The notes under the pieces are model-generated. The model had not been told where the DNA came from, searched no databases, and worked only from the letters and a program-made list of their open reading frames with translations. Positions 1-10,892 of a DNA stretch of 64,000 nucleotides are shown one piece after another; the first letter of the stretch is position 1; every line of letters starts with the position of its first letter. The stretch comes from Alphaproteobacteria bacterium (GTDB lineage Bacteria > Pseudomonadota > Alphaproteobacteria > Rhizobiales > Aestuariivirgaceae). The stretch spans positions 29,136-93,135 of the forward strand of contig JAHEBA010000002.1 in assembly GCA_024642465.1 (NCBI GenBank). The letters run 5' to 3'. The position numbers and the translations under genes were made by a program.

Positions 1-954
1 ATGCACATCGCCTATCGTGTCTATGGCAGCCTGAACCGGGACAAGTCCAATCTCATCCTCTATCCGACCTCCTACGGGGCGCATCATTCAGACATTGACT
101 GGTTGATAGGTGCGGACCGGATTCTTGATCCGGCGCGGTATTTCATCGTCATTCCGAACCAGCTCGGAAACGGGCTGTCGACAAGCCCCAGCAACCTGCC
201 GGCTCCCTTCGTAAAGGGCAGGGCACCTGCATTCAGCCACTGGGACAATGTTGCGGCACAGGACAGGCTGTTGCGCGAAGTGCTGGGCGTCGACCGCATT
301 GCCCTGATCTATGGCTGGTCCATGGGCGGACAGCAGGCGTTGCACTGGGGTGCACTCCATCCTGACAGGGTTGAACGCATCTGCGTCACGTGCACATCGG
401 CGAGGACCAGTCCGCACAACAAGCTGTTTCTCGAAAGCCTTCGGCTAGCGCTCACAGCTGACCCTGCATGGCGGGATGGCTGGTTTGCCGAAACACCGGT
501 TCGGGGCTTGCGGGCATTTGCGAGAATCTATGCCAGCTGGGCGCAGAGCCAGGCCTTTTATCGACGAAAGCTTTGGGCCGGCGCGGGATTTGACTCACTT
601 GACGACTTCATCTTGCGGGCCTGGGAAGGCAATTTCATGCGACGGGATCCGATGGATCTCCTGTCAATGATAGATACCTGGATCCAGTCTGATATTTCGG
701 CGGCAGAGCCCTTCAGCGGCGATCTTTCGGCAGCGCTGGGTACAATAACAGTGCCGACAATCGTCATGCCTTCCACCACGGATCTTTATTTCACGCTGGC
801 AGACAGCGAGATCGAAACGGCAAAGATGCCCAACGCCGAGTTGCGCCCCATCGTCTCGGACTGGGGACACAGGGCCGGCAATCCTGTTGCCTCACCGGAT
901 GACGAGACTTTCATTCGACAAGCTGTCCGCGACCTCCTCGAAAGCAGCGATTGA
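1..954 (+). CDS. Alpha/beta fold hydrolase, homoserine O-acetyltransferase (MetX)-like; probably 5'-truncated by the window edge
   Basis: ORF 1..954; motifs YPTSYGAHHSDIDWLIG, IPNQLGNGLSTSPSN and nucleophile elbow GWSMGGQQ typical of MetX-like hydrolases. Family members usually have about 25 more residues before AYRVYGSLN. Confidence 0.8.
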   Translation: MHIAYRVYGSLNRDKSNLILYPTSYGAHHSDIDWLIGADRILDPARYFIVIPNQLGNGLSTSPSNLPAPFVKGRAPAFSHWDNVAAQDRLLREVLGVDRIALIYGWSMGGQQALHWGALHPDRVERICVTCTSARTSPHNKLFLESLRLALTADPAWRDGWFAETPVRGLRAFARIYASWAQSQAFYRRKLWAGAGFDSLDDFILRAWEGNFMRRDPMDLLSMIDTWIQSDISAAEPFSGDLSAALGTITVPTIVMPSTTDLYFTLADSEIETAKMPNAELRPIVSDWGHRAGNPVASPDDETFIRQAVRDLLESSD

Positions 955-1164
955 AGCGGTGTCGGAACACGCGAGCTGGTGCAGCGCCAATGGCCGTCCG
1001 ATGCGAGGGTGTCCATGAACTGCGGTAATTGAGATTTACAGGAACAACCTGGCCGCTCGGCCGCCTGCCGCGTTCAGAGTGCGGTAATGCTGTTTGATCC
1101 TTCAACGTTAAGATTTGCCACGTAGCCTGACGCGCCTACCTTCTAATGATCCGGAGCCAGGCTT

Positions 1165-2031
1165 GTGCATTCAAACCCAGCAAACCAGACAGTGCGGATG
1201 GCAGACATCGCCGCAGCATTGAGCCATGCGCTCGACCTGACCGAGGGCCAACCTGCCGGCCATTGCCTGCGTTGCTGCTGGATTGGTGTCCATGTTGGCA
1301 GAGGTCTGGGGTTAAGCGATGCCGAGTTGTCAGACCTGTACTATGCAATCATGCTGAAGGACCTGGGTTGCAGCAGCAATGCGGCGCGTATCTGCAGCCA
1401 CTACCTGACCGACGACCTGTCATTCAAGCGGGACTTCAAGCAGATTGATGGAAGCCTGCCTCAAGCGTTGCGATTCATTCTTGAGCACGCAGGGCTTCAG
1501 GCTGGAATGGCTGAGCGGTTCCGGACGCTGTACAAGGTTTTGTCCTATGGCGGCGAACTTGCGAAAGACCTCATCGAGACCCGTTGCACGCGCGGGGCCG
1601 ACATAGCTGAAATGCTCAGGTTTGGTCCCGCTGTTCAGCAGACCATCCGCTGTCTTGATGAACACTGGGACGGCACGGGCCTGCCCAACCGGATCAGCGG
1701 CAAGCTGATACCGCTGTACTCCCAGATCGCGCTCCTCTCGCAGGTGGCGGACGTATTCCACACCATCGGAGGCAGAGAACTGGCGATCAGGGAAGTGCTG
1801 AACAGGTCCGGGACTTGGTTTGACCCGGAACTTGTCGGCAGCTTCCGATCCGTTGCAGCAGACAAGGCGATCTGGAGTGGCCTTGCAAACCCGGATCTGC
1901 AAGCCGAGGTCATCAACCTGCAACCGGTGTCCATCGACCGGAAGGTTGACGAAGACATGCTCGACGACTTTGCTGAGGCTTTTGCAAAGGTGGTGGATGC
2001 CAAGAGCCCGTTCATGCCCCATCAAGTGTGA
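1165..2031 (+). CDS. HD/HD-GYP-type phosphohydrolase-like protein, apparently truncated at the C-terminus
   Basis: ORF 288 aa; LDEHWDGTGLP (HD-GYP-like) and ending ...AFAKVVDAKSPFMPHQV*, where relatives continue into a second HD domain after DAKSPF. Confidence 0.6.
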   Translation: MHSNPANQTVRMADIAAALSHALDLTEGQPAGHCLRCCWIGVHVGRGLGLSDAELSDLYYAIMLKDLGCSSNAARICSHYLTDDLSFKRDFKQIDGSLPQALRFILEHAGLQAGMAERFRTLYKVLSYGGELAKDLIETRCTRGADIAEMLRFGPAVQQTIRCLDEHWDGTGLPNRISGKLIPLYSQIALLSQVADVFHTIGGRELAIREVLNRSGTWFDPELVGSFRSVAADKAIWSGLANPDLQAEVINLQPVSIDRKVDEDMLDDFAEAFAKVVDAKSPFMPHQV

Positions 2032-2149
2032 TCAACATGTCCTTTGCGGAGGCGCGACGCAGCGCGATGAGCGGTTGGTAATCTGGGGTCGGCGTTTGGC
2101 TCAACTGGCGATTCCGCCGCGCGATTGCTGCAATCCCTGCTGCGCCAGA

Positions 2150-2330
2150 TATTTTCCCTGTTAACTCTCGGAATTTCCCTGTTCGGCAAAATGAATTCCC
2201 TGTTCGCCTGAGTAGGGAATTTGCCCTCTAACGCGCTGATTTGCAGACGCTTTTGTCGGTCAGAAATCCACAATATTGGGCGAAAACGCGAAAATTCCCT
2301 GTAAATTCCCGTATATCAGGGAAATCTTGA
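2150..2330. repeat. Cluster of (A)ATTCCCTG repeats in direct and inverted orientation; possible IS remnant
   Basis: ttttccctg (2152-2160), aatttccctgtt (2172-2183), gaattccctgttcg (2193-2206), tagggaat (2213-2220), aaaattccctgtaaattccc (2291-2310), atcagggaaat (2315-2325). Confidence 0.5.
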
Positions 2331-2577
2331 TCAGAGACTGGTTCGCGACAGACTGCGTCGCCCACCACCTTTTCCCTCCTTTCCGTTCCGTACCGGCGGT
2401 CGCCAGGAATGCCTTGGCCGTCGACATTGTATTCACGGAAAGGTTGAGCGATGATCGCTTTGCGCACCAGCATCGACCAGCGCTGTAGACAGGGCACCCA
2501 GCCCGTTGGGGCAAACGCCGGTGACTGTTGGGGAGCGTGATTGACGCCGATCCACCTTACCACACGGGGAGCACATC

Positions 2578-3567
2578 ATGTCTTGGATTACCCAGTCTTA
2601 CATGGGCAAGAAGGCCGTTGCTCGCGGCAAGGCAGGCAAATCGCACAACCTCAACAAGGCTGTTCAAGGGGACTACCATTACGTCTACGGGCCCTATGCG
2701 AAACCGGTGCTCACCATCGATCCGGGCGACATTATCGTTGCCGAAACCGAGGATGCCTTCGGCGGGGTGATCAAGACCGTCGACGATCTGCCCTCGCAAA
2801 AACTGAACATGCCGTTCGTCAATCCGCAATGCGGGCCTGTCGCTGTGACCGGTGCCGAAAAGGGCGACGTGCTTTGCGTTCACATCCATTCGATCAAGCC
2901 GCGCGGGCCGCAGCCCGTCGGCACCTCGGCGCTCATCCCCGAGTTCGGTGGACTGGTTTCCAACTCCTCCACGGCGCTGCTCAACCCTCCGCTGCCCGAA
3001 CGGGTAATGAAGTACGAGGTAACCGAGGACGGGGTGAAATTCTCCGACCGGGTGATGCTGCCCTACGAGCCGTTCATCGGGACCCTGGGCGTGTCGCCGG
3101 AGATCGAGGCGGTCTCATCGCTGCAGCCGGACTACTGGGGCGGCAACATGGACCTGCCGGACGTCGCTCCGGGCGCCGTCATCTATTTTCCCGTGCTGCA
3201 CAAGGATGCCTATCTCTATCTGGGCGATTGTCATGGCCGGCAAGGCGACGGCGAACTGTGCGGTGTGGCGGTGGAAATACCGTCGACCACCACCGTACAG
3301 GTGGACCTGATCAAGAACTGGCAGATCGCGTGGCCGCGGCTCGAGAACGAAGATTTCATCATGACCATCGGGTCTGCCCGGCCGCTGGAAGATGCCGCGC
3401 GCATCGCCTACCGCGAACTCACCCGGTGGCTGGCCAGCGACTATGGCTTCGACGAACTGGAAGCCTATTTCCTGCTCACCCAGGCCGGCAAGGTGCGCCT
3501 CGGCAACATGGTCGATCCCAAGTACACGATCGGCGCATCAATCAAGAAAAGCTACATCAACCAGTAA
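2578..3567 (+). CDS. Acetamidase/formamidase family protein
   Basis: 329 aa; FmdA/AmdA-like motifs (TIDPGDIIVAETEDAFGG, NPQCGPVAVTGAEKGDVL, HGRQGDGELCGVAVE); GGGGAG upstream of the ATG. Confidence 0.9.
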   Translation: MSWITQSYMGKKAVARGKAGKSHNLNKAVQGDYHYVYGPYAKPVLTIDPGDIIVAETEDAFGGVIKTVDDLPSQKLNMPFVNPQCGPVAVTGAEKGDVLCVHIHSIKPRGPQPVGTSALIPEFGGLVSNSSTALLNPPLPERVMKYEVTEDGVKFSDRVMLPYEPFIGTLGVSPEIEAVSSLQPDYWGGNMDLPDVAPGAVIYFPVLHKDAYLYLGDCHGRQGDGELCGVAVEIPSTTTVQVDLIKNWQIAWPRLENEDFIMTIGSARPLEDAARIAYRELTRWLASDYGFDELEAYFLLTQAGKVRLGNMVDPKYTIGASIKKSYINQ

Positions 3568-3581
3568 CAGGACGCCTCATC

Positions 3582-4343
3582 ATGGATCTCGGTCTGAAGG
3601 GTTTGAATGCCATCGTCACCGGCGGCAGCAAGGGCATTGGCCGCAGGGCCGCCGACATCTTTGCCGATGAAGGCGCCAACGTTTCAATCTGCGCGCGCAA
3701 CCTGGCCGAGGTGAACGAAGCCGCGACAAGCCTTGCGGCAAAGGGCGTCAAGAGCCTGGGACGCACGGTCGACGTGGGCGACAAGTCCTCACTCGACAAC
3801 TGGGTCAAGGAAAGCGCCAGGGCTCTTGGCGGTATCGACATCGTGGTGGCCAACGTTTCGGCACTGGCTGTCGAGGACAATGAGGACGCGTGGAAGGCGG
3901 GTTTTGACGTCGACATGATGCACACGGTGCGGGTGGTGAACGCGGCGCTGCCGTATCTTGAGAAATCGAACCATGGCGCCATCGTCATCGTCTCGTCGGT
4001 GTCCGGCCGCGAGGTTGACTTCACCGGACCGGCCTACGGCGCCTTCAAGGCCGCGCTGGTGCATTATGCGCAGCGCATGGCCTTCCAGCTGGCTGCGAAA
4101 AACATTCGGGTCAACTCGGTGTCGCCTGGCAACACCTACTTCAAGGGTGGCGTGTGGGAGCATATCGAGAAGAACATACCCGACCTGTTCGCCCAGGCGC
4201 TGGCGCTCAACCCGACCGGGCGCATGGCAACGCTGGAAGAAATCGGCCGCAGCATCGTCTTTCTCGCAAGTCCGGCCTCCAGCTTCACCATGGGCACCAA
4301 CCTGGTGATCGACGGCGCTTTGACCAGGGGCGTGCAGCTCTAG
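3582..4343 (+). CDS. SDR family oxidoreductase
   Basis: Starts ATG at 3582 in frame with the long ORF 2541..4343; NAIVTGGSKGIGR Rossmann motif, YGAFKAAL (YxxxK) active site. Confidence 0.88.
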   Translation: MDLGLKGLNAIVTGGSKGIGRRAADIFADEGANVSICARNLAEVNEAATSLAAKGVKSLGRTVDVGDKSSLDNWVKESARALGGIDIVVANVSALAVEDNEDAWKAGFDVDMMHTVRVVNAALPYLEKSNHGAIVIVSSVSGREVDFTGPAYGAFKAALVHYAQRMAFQLAAKNIRVNSVSPGNTYFKGGVWEHIEKNIPDLFAQALALNPTGRMATLEEIGRSIVFLASPASSFTMGTNLVIDGALTRGVQL

Positions 4344-4975
4344 CGTATCGCGGAAGAATTGATCAGCGCGATGCCTTGCGCGCCCAGGCTGTCGCGGGTG
4401 GCCTGCGCCGAACCATCCATGTCGATGGCACGGCAGGCGTCTTCGATCACCAGGGTTTCGAACCGCTGGGCGTGGGCGTCCTCGGCAGAGTAGCGTACGC
4501 AAAAGTCGAACGCCAGTCCGCAACAGAACACCCGGGTCAGGCCTCTCTCGCGCAGATAGCCGGTCAGCCCCGTCGGTGTCGTCTTGTCGTTTTCGAAGAA
4601 GGCGGAGTAACTGTCGATTGCCGGGCGGAAACCCTTGCGGATCACCATTTCAGCCTTGGTCCATGACAGGCTGTCATGGAACCGCGCGCCGGAGCTGCCC
4701 TGGATGCAGTGATCGGGCCACAAAGTCTGTGGGCCATAGGGCAGGGTGATCTGGCTGAACGGCTGCTTGCCCGGGTGACTGGACGCAAACGAGCTATGGC
4801 GGCGCGGGTGCCAGTCCTGGGTCAACACCACGTGCTCGAACCGGTTCACCAGGTCGTTGATAACCGGCACGACCTCGTGGCCACGCGGCACTGCCAGTGC
4901 GCCGCCGGGACAAAAGTCGTTCTGAACGTCGATCACCAGCAGGACGTCGCGCGGGCCTGTCGTGATGGCGTTCAT
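4340..4975 (-). CDS. pncA: Nicotinamidase/pyrazinamidase (isochorismatase superfamily)
   Basis: 211 aa; [48 protein letters not shown]. Confidence 0.9.
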   Translation of the reverse strand: MNAITTGPRDVLLVIDVQNDFCPGGALAVPRGHEVVPVINDLVNRFEHVVLTQDWHPRRHSSFASSHPGKQPFSQITLPYGPQTLWPDHCIQGSSGARFHDSLSWTKAEMVIRKGFRPAIDSYSAFFENDKTTPTGLTGYLRERGLTRVFCCGLAFDFCVRYSAEDAHAQRFETLVIEDACRAIDMDGSAQATRDSLGAQGIALINSSAIR

Positions 4976-6696
4976 GCGGTCTTTGCCTCGCTCAATCCGA
5001 GCTCTTCGATCATCTTGTCCCGCATCAGGAATTTCTGCGGCTTGCCGGTTATCGTCATCGGGAATTCGCTGACAAACCTCACATAACGCGGGATCTTGTA
5101 GTGGGCAATCTGGCCCTTGCAGAACGCGCGAACCGCATCCTCATCCATGCTTTCGCCGGGTGCCATGACGAGCCAGGCACACACTTCCTCACCGTAACGC
5201 TCATCCGGCACGCCGAATACCTGTGCCTGCTGGATCGCCGGGTTGGTCAGCAGGAACTCCTCGATCTCGCGGGGGTAGACGTTCTCGCCCCCTCGGATCA
5301 GCATGTCCTTCACCCGGCCCACGATATTGCAGTAACCTTCGGCGTCTATCGTGGCGAGGTCGCCCGTATGCATCCAGCCATCGGTGTCGATGGCTTCGGT
5401 GGTGCGTGCGGGATCTTCCCAATACCCCTTCATCACGCAGTAGCCGCGCGTCAGAAGCTCGCCTTTCTCGCCCACCGGTACGGTGCGCCCTGCATCATCG
5501 ATGATCTTCACCTCCACGTGCGGGTGAATTCGGCCCACCGTGGACACCCGCCGCTCCAGGCTGTCGCGCGTATCGCTCTGGAACGAGACGGGGCTGGTTT
5601 CGGTCATGCCATAGGCGATGGTGATTTCGCGCGCGTGCATTTGCGACACCACCTTCTTCATCAGGCTGATGGGGCATGGCGATCCGGCCATGATGCCGGT
5701 TCGCAAGCTGCGCAGGTCGAACTCTTCGAAACGGGGATGATCGAGCATGGCGGCAAACATGGTTGGTACGCCGTGCACTGCCGTGCAGTTTTCACGTGAC
5801 AGTGCCTTCAATGTATCCAGCGCATCGAAGGCCTCGCCGGGGAACACCATGGTTGCGCCTGCTGCCACGCACGCGAGATTGCCCAGCACCATGCCGAAGC
5901 AGTGATAGAAGGGGACGGGAATCGCCAACCTGTCCTGCGGGGTCAGTTCCATGGCCTTGGCGCAGAAGCGGGCATTGTTCACGATGTTGCGGTGGGTCAG
6001 CGTCGCTCCCTTGGGCGCGCCCGTCGTGCCGGACGTGAACTGGATGTTGATGGCATCGTTGGGGCCAAGACCGGCAGTAATGGCGTCGAGGCGCGCCGAG
6101 TTGCCGCCTTTTCCCATGTCCATGACCTCGGAAATGCGGAACATGCCGGGCACGGGTTCGTCGCCAAGCTGGATGACCGTGGTCAGTTCCGGAAGACGGG
6201 CAGAGCGCAACCGGCCAGGAATTGCCTGCGCCAGTTCCGGCGCAAGATCGTTGAGCATCGCAATGTAGTCTGACGACTTGAACTGGCGGGCGGTGATCAA
6301 CGCCTTGGCCCCGACCTTGTTCAAGGCGTACTCGAGTTCGTAGCGGCGATAGGCTGGATTGATATTGACCAGGATCAGCCCGATGCGCGCGGTGGCAAAC
6401 TGCGCCAGCAGCCACTCTGGCCTGTTCGGCGCCCAGATGCCGATACGGTCACCGTTGTAGAGGCCGAGCGACAACAGCCCGGCAGCAAGCCGGTCCACGC
6501 GCTGCGCCAGGCCCTCCCAGGTCCAACGCTTGCCGGGCCCGCAGAAAATCGCGGCCTCGCGCTCTGCAAGGTGGCCCACTGTGCGGGCAAGAAAGGCGGG
6601 TATGGTGAGGTCGCGCAGCGGTGGAACCGTCGGGCCGGCCACGTACGAAAGCCCGTTCGAGGGTCGTGTCCTGTCCTTGCCAGACGCTGCGGTCAT
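4972..6696 (-). CDS. AMP-binding acyl-CoA synthetase
   Basis: Contains [64 protein letters not shown]. Start chosen at MTAASGKD (6696), overlapping the upstream stop as ATGA. Confidence 0.9.
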   Translation of the reverse strand: MTAASGKDRTRPSNGLSYVAGPTVPPLRDLTIPAFLARTVGHLAEREAAIFCGPGKRWTWEGLAQRVDRLAAGLLSLGLYNGDRIGIWAPNRPEWLLAQFATARIGLILVNINPAYRRYELEYALNKVGAKALITARQFKSSDYIAMLNDLAPELAQAIPGRLRSARLPELTTVIQLGDEPVPGMFRISEVMDMGKGGNSARLDAITAGLGPNDAINIQFTSGTTGAPKGATLTHRNIVNNARFCAKAMELTPQDRLAIPVPFYHCFGMVLGNLACVAAGATMVFPGEAFDALDTLKALSRENCTAVHGVPTMFAAMLDHPRFEEFDLRSLRTGIMAGSPCPISLMKKVVSQMHAREITIAYGMTETSPVSFQSDTRDSLERRVSTVGRIHPHVEVKIIDDAGRTVPVGEKGELLTRGYCVMKGYWEDPARTTEAIDTDGWMHTGDLATIDAEGYCNIVGRVKDMLIRGGENVYPREIEEFLLTNPAIQQAQVFGVPDERYGEEVCAWLVMAPGESMDEDAVRAFCKGQIAHYKIPRYVRFVSEFPMTITGKPQKFLMRDKMIEELGLSEAKTA

Positions 6697-9116
6697 GACA
6701 TTCGCTTCCAGTCTCCAACCTGTTCGAACGCGGCGGCCGCCCGGTAAATCGTGGACTCGTTGTAGTGGCGCGATACCAGCATCATGCCAATCGGCAAGCC
6801 ATTGCTCATGCCGCACGGCAGGCTCATTGCCGGATGGCCGGTCACATCGAAAGGCGCCGTGTTCGGCAGCATCTCGAATGCACGCTGACAATACAGCGCA
6901 AGCGAGGCATCTGGCGGCGGCAAGGGCGTTGCCTTCATCGGCGTCGTCGGCATCAGCAGGATGTCGTACGAGTTGAGCAGCGCGTCATATGCATCACGCA
7001 ACCGGCGCGACAGGTTCTGCGCCTTGGCATAGTAATGGCCGCGGTGGTGCTTGAGGAAGTACTGGCCGATAAACATGCAGATCTTCAGCGTGTCTGAAAG
7101 CTCGTCAGCGCGCGAACGCCAGTTGGCGTGGTAGTCAAGCAGGCTGGTGGTATAGAGGCCCTTCCAGCCCGTCCCCATGCCGTTGCCCTTCATCATTTGT
7201 GCAGTCAGCCCCTCAACCGCGATCGGCGTCCAGATGGCGGGGCCTGCCAGGTGCATCGGGATCGAGATCTCGTCGACGGTCGCGCCCATCTTCCTGAACG
7301 TCTCGGCGGCCTTGCGCACGCTGGCATCGACGTCCGCCTCGGAAACGCTGTGGCCGAAGCCTTCCTTGACCACGCCAATGCGCATGCCGCTGACGCCGCG
7401 GCCAAGGGCGGCGGTGTACTTGTCGACCTGGACGTTGTACTGGCGCGGGTCGAGGCCATCCTCACCTGCAAGCACTTCAAGCATTAGCGCGTTGTCATAC
7501 ACATTGGCGGTCATCGGGCCGGTATGATCGATCGTGCTTTCGATTGGCATCACCCCGGTGTAGGGCACCAGCCCGTGCGTCGGCTTCATGCCGTAGCAGC
7601 CGCAGAAAGAAGCAGGCATCCGGATTGAACCGCCCTGGTCGCCGCCAATGGCCATCTCGACTTCACCGGAGGCTACCAGTGCACCCGAGCCCGAAGAGGA
7701 TCCGCCGGCGGAGTAGCCTCTCTTGTGCGGGTTGTGGACGGGGCCGGTCGCATTGGTGTGGCTGCCGCCGGACAGGCAGAAGTATTCGCAGTGCGCCTTG
7801 CCGGCGATGGTAGCGCCGGCATCGAGCAGGCGGGTGACAATGGTAGCGTCGACATCGGGGGTGTAGCCCTTCAGTGTGGACGCGCCGTTCATCATCGGCA
7901 CGCCGGCCAGGCAGACATTGTCCTTCAGCACCACCTTGCGTCCGGACAAGGCTCCGCGCGGGGCGCCGCGAACCTCGGTCTTGATGTACCAGGCGTTGAG
8001 CGGGTTTTCCTCCGGCGTTGGGCGGTAGCCGGCAGTCCGCGGATAGTCCACCGTCGGCAGGTTGTCGGGCATGGCGTCGACGGCGTCATAGGCCTGGATG
8101 GTTCCCTCCATGACATCAAGGAACTCGGCGATGCGCTGGTCCGACATGTTCATGCCAAATCCGTTGACGATGGATTTCAGCTGCCCGTGCGTTGGCCTTC
8201 TGACTGACATGGAAGTTTGCCCTCGATAGGATTGTGTTTCGGCGGGGCGGGATGCCGCCGGTTGTGCGGATGACGGCGGTTGATGAACCTTCGGTGGTTC
8301 CGCACGCGATGCCGCTTGCGACGGGGTGCCGGCAGCGGGCGCTGCACCGGGCATGACCGGCGATGCTGCTCCGTTGGCAGAGGCCCGCCGGCTCCTGCCA
8401 GAGCCGAAGCCGACGAATTCCTCGATCAGGCCGGGATCGCCGGCCTTGACGTCGTTCATCTCGCCGACGACCTCGCCCTTCTGCAGCAAGGTGATGCGGT
8501 TTGACAGCGAGGTGATGAACTCCAGATTCTGTTCGACCAGGATGATGGAGATGCCGCGGCGCCGGTTCAGCGATTTCAGCAGTACGGCAATCTCATCGAT
8601 GATCGAGGGCTGGATGCCTTCGGTGGGTTCGTCCAGCAGCACCAGTTGAGGGTCGCTGATCAGTGCGCGCGCTATGGCCAGCAGCTGTTGTTCACCGCCG
8701 CTCAGTGTGCCGCCGTCGCGCTCAAGCAGCCGCTCGAGCCGGGGAAAGTCCTGCAGAATGTGCCGGATCGCTTCTTCCTCGTCGTCGCCATGCGAGACGA
8801 TTCCCATGCGAAGGTTGTCCAGGACGCTGAGCTGCGGAAATATTCCGCGTCCCTGCGGCACATAGGCCAGCCCCATCAGGTTGCGCTCGTTGGCGGGAAG
8901 GCTGGTCACGTCCTGACCGTCAAACACGATGCTGCCCGCGGTTGCCGGAAGCAGTCCCATGATGGTCTTGAGCAAGGTGGTCTTGCCCATGCCGTTGTGC
9001 CCGAGCACGCCGACGATCTCGCCCTCGTTGACGTGGAAGTCGACACCGTGCAGCACGGGGACGCGGCCGTAACCTGCTCCCAGCCCCTTGATGTCGAGTA
9101 GCGATGACCTGCTCAT
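6693..9116 (-). CDS. LivF/UrtE-type ABC ATPase in one continuous ORF with a C-terminal amidase (amidase-signature family)
   Basis: 807 aa ORF: Walker [11 protein letters not shown], signature LSGGEQQ, Walker B LVLLDEP; Ala/Pro-rich linker; then amidase signature region [40 protein letters not shown]. Possible internal amidase start at 8210 (MSVRRPT). Confidence 0.85.
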   Translation of the reverse strand: MSRSSLLDIKGLGAGYGRVPVLHGVDFHVNEGEIVGVLGHNGMGKTTLLKTIMGLLPATAGSIVFDGQDVTSLPANERNLMGLAYVPQGRGIFPQLSVLDNLRMGIVSHGDDEEEAIRHILQDFPRLERLLERDGGTLSGGEQQLLAIARALISDPQLVLLDEPTEGIQPSIIDEIAVLLKSLNRRRGISIILVEQNLEFITSLSNRITLLQKGEVVGEMNDVKAGDPGLIEEFVGFGSGRSRRASANGAASPVMPGAAPAAGTPSQAASRAEPPKVHQPPSSAQPAASRPAETQSYRGQTSMSVRRPTHGQLKSIVNGFGMNMSDQRIAEFLDVMEGTIQAYDAVDAMPDNLPTVDYPRTAGYRPTPEENPLNAWYIKTEVRGAPRGALSGRKVVLKDNVCLAGVPMMNGASTLKGYTPDVDATIVTRLLDAGATIAGKAHCEYFCLSGGSHTNATGPVHNPHKRGYSAGGSSSGSGALVASGEVEMAIGGDQGGSIRMPASFCGCYGMKPTHGLVPYTGVMPIESTIDHTGPMTANVYDNALMLEVLAGEDGLDPRQYNVQVDKYTAALGRGVSGMRIGVVKEGFGHSVSEADVDASVRKAAETFRKMGATVDEISIPMHLAGPAIWTPIAVEGLTAQMMKGNGMGTGWKGLYTTSLLDYHANWRSRADELSDTLKICMFIGQYFLKHHRGHYYAKAQNLSRRLRDAYDALLNSYDILLMPTTPMKATPLPPPDASLALYCQRAFEMLPNTAPFDVTGHPAMSLPCGMSNGLPIGMMLVSRHYNESTIYRAAAAFEQVGDWKRMS

Positions 9117-9835
9117 GCGTTGCCATGCCCCAGATAGACTTCGCGCACGCGCGGATCTGCCGACACCACATCCATGGTGTCCTCGATCAGGATGCGGCCT
9201 TCGTGAAACACGGTGACCTTGCTGGAGATCATCCGGATGAACTGCATGTCGTGTTCGACCACGATCATCGTCGCCTGCTGGTTAATCTCGCGGATCAGTT
9301 CGGCCGTGCGCTCGGTTTCCTCGTGTGTCATGCCGGCGGCGGGCTCGTCGAGCAACACGAGCCAAGGCTCGGCCGCGACAACCATGCCCAGTTCCACCCA
9401 TTGGCGCTGGCCGTGAGCAAGCCGTCCGACCGGCTCGTTGCGGATATCTCCCAGCTTGAGCCGTTCGATGGTTTCGCCGGTCAGGGTGCGCGCACGCGGC
9501 GCCCCATGCCAGCGCCGGGCTGCCAACCAGATGTTTTCGTGGACACTCAATCCGTCAAACACGTTCGGCACCTGCGTCTTGATGCCGACGCCAAGACGGG
9601 CAATCTGGTGCGGCAGCCGGCCGGTGCCGTTGAAGTCCCGGATGATCACATCGCCCGATGTCGGCACCAGCTGGCCGGTCAGGCACTTGAAGAAGGTGCT
9701 CTTTCCAGCGCCGTTTGGCCCGATCAGGCAGCGCAGCTCGTTTTCACGCAGGTTGAAGTTGACCCGGTCGACGGCCTTCACGCCGCCGAAGTACATCGAC
9801 AGGTTGCGGGTTTCGACAACGACCTCACTTTTCAT
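9113..9835 (-). CDS. Urea/branched-chain amide ABC transporter ATP-binding protein (LivG/UrtD type)
   Basis: GPNGAGKSTFFKCLTG, Walker B, MQFIRMIS; start at MKSEVVV (9835), ORF extends to 9868. Confidence 0.87.
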   Translation of the reverse strand: MKSEVVVETRNLSMYFGGVKAVDRVNFNLRENELRCLIGPNGAGKSTFFKCLTGQLVPTSGDVIIRDFNGTGRLPHQIARLGVGIKTQVPNVFDGLSVHENIWLAARRWHGAPRARTLTGETIERLKLGDIRNEPVGRLAHGQRQWVELGMVVAAEPWLVLLDEPAAGMTHEETERTAELIREINQQATMIVVEHDMQFIRMISSKVTVFHEGRILIEDTMDVVSADPRVREVYLGHGNA

Positions 9836-10892
9836 CAGCCGCCTCCTCAAGTAGCGAGGCACGGCCACGGCGCCGGCGGACCTTGAGCTCGCGCCGCTGC
9901 ATCGAACGGCGTTGGCGCGCCTTGTCCCACCAGCTGATGAAAGTCGGCAGAATGCCCTTTGGCACTGCTAGCACGAACACGATCAGGATGAGGCCGAGGA
10001 CGAGGTTGTTGTTCACCGTACCTTGCGTTCCCAGCCATGTCGTCAGGTAGAACAGCGCGAATGACCCGAGCACCGGCCCAACCAGGGTGCCGCGCCCGCC
10101 CACGATCACCCAGATGATGGCCAGCGCCGAATTGTAGAGGTTGAAAACATCCGGCGTGATGCGTCCTACGCCGTTGCAGAAGATGATGCCGCCGGCGCCT
10201 GCAACCGCTCCGCCGATGGTGAACAGGACAAGCTTGTAAAGGCGGGTATCGTAGCCGATCAACTCGGCGCGCAGCTCGTTCTCGCGGATGGCGACCGCCA
10301 CCCGGCCGAAATGCGTCTGGACCAGCCAGGCGCACAGGACGTAGCCGATGATCAGCACTGCCATGCCGACATAGAACACGTGCTCGGGATAGAGCGGCGT
10401 GTACGGCGGCCAGGGCAAGTTGAGGGGTGGAGAGTTCACTCCGTTGAAGCCACCCAGCAGGGCGTTTCCGATCTTGTATTCCGGCCCGGACGTTCGGCGG
10501 AGCAAGCTGTACAGGATCAGGGTGACGGTCAGGGTTATGACCGCCATGTAGACGTCGCTGACCCGGCCATAGAACATGAAGTAGCCCAGCACCGCTGCAA
10601 ACGCCGCCGCTGCCAGGATGGCCAGCAGTATGGCCCATGAAGACCCGCCGAAGTTTACGGCGGCAATCGTGTATGCATAGGCGCCGATGCCGAAGAAGGC
10701 GGTCTGACCGAAGCACAGGATGCCGCCATACCCCCAGATCAACCCCAGGCTCAACGCCAGTATCGCGAGCGCTATGGCGGTCGACAGGTTGATGATCGTG
10801 AACAGTTCCAGCATGCTCGGCGCGGCCAGTGTAAACAGGACACCGGCAGCCACGATGACCGCACGCCAGCGATTTTCGCGTGACCAGTTCAC
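9825..10892 (-). CDS. ABC transporter permease (LivM/UrtC type)
   Basis: 355 aa; LSLGLIWGYGGILCFGQTAFFGIGAYAY, VGGRGTLVGPVLG. Confidence 0.88.
   Translation of the reverse strand: MNWSRENRWRAVIVAAGVLFTLAAPSMLELFTIINLSTAIALAILALSLGLIWGYGGILCFGQTAFFGIGAYAYTIAAVNFGGSSWAILLAILAAAAFAAVLGYFMFYGRVSDVYMAVITLTVTLILYSLLRRTSGPEYKIGNALLGGFNGVNSPPLNLPWPPYTPLYPEHVFYVGMAVLIIGYVLCAWLVQTHFGRVAVAIRENELRAELIGYDTRLYKLVLFTIGGAVAGAGGIIFCNGVGRITPDVFNLYNSALAIIWVIVGGRGTLVGPVLGSFALFYLTTWLGTQGTVNNNLVLGLILIVFVLAVPKGILPTFISWWDKARQRRSMQRRELKVRRRRGRASLLEEAADEK

Noticed and set aside
2022-2563. Minus-strand ORFs 2022..2273 and 2228..2563
   Set aside because: Repetitive NREF/NREI-type translation comes from the AATTCCCTG repeats; no recognisable protein family, so treated as likely debris.
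2541-4343. 600-aa plus-strand ORF spanning the acetamidase region
   Set aside because: Only its 3' part (from 3582) is a recognisable SDR; the first part is an Arg-rich shadow frame of the 2578..3567 acetamidase gene.
9104-9886. Long plus-strand ORF opposite the LivG gene
   Set aside because: Antisense frame of a strongly supported ABC ATPase; high GC gives long shadow ORFs.
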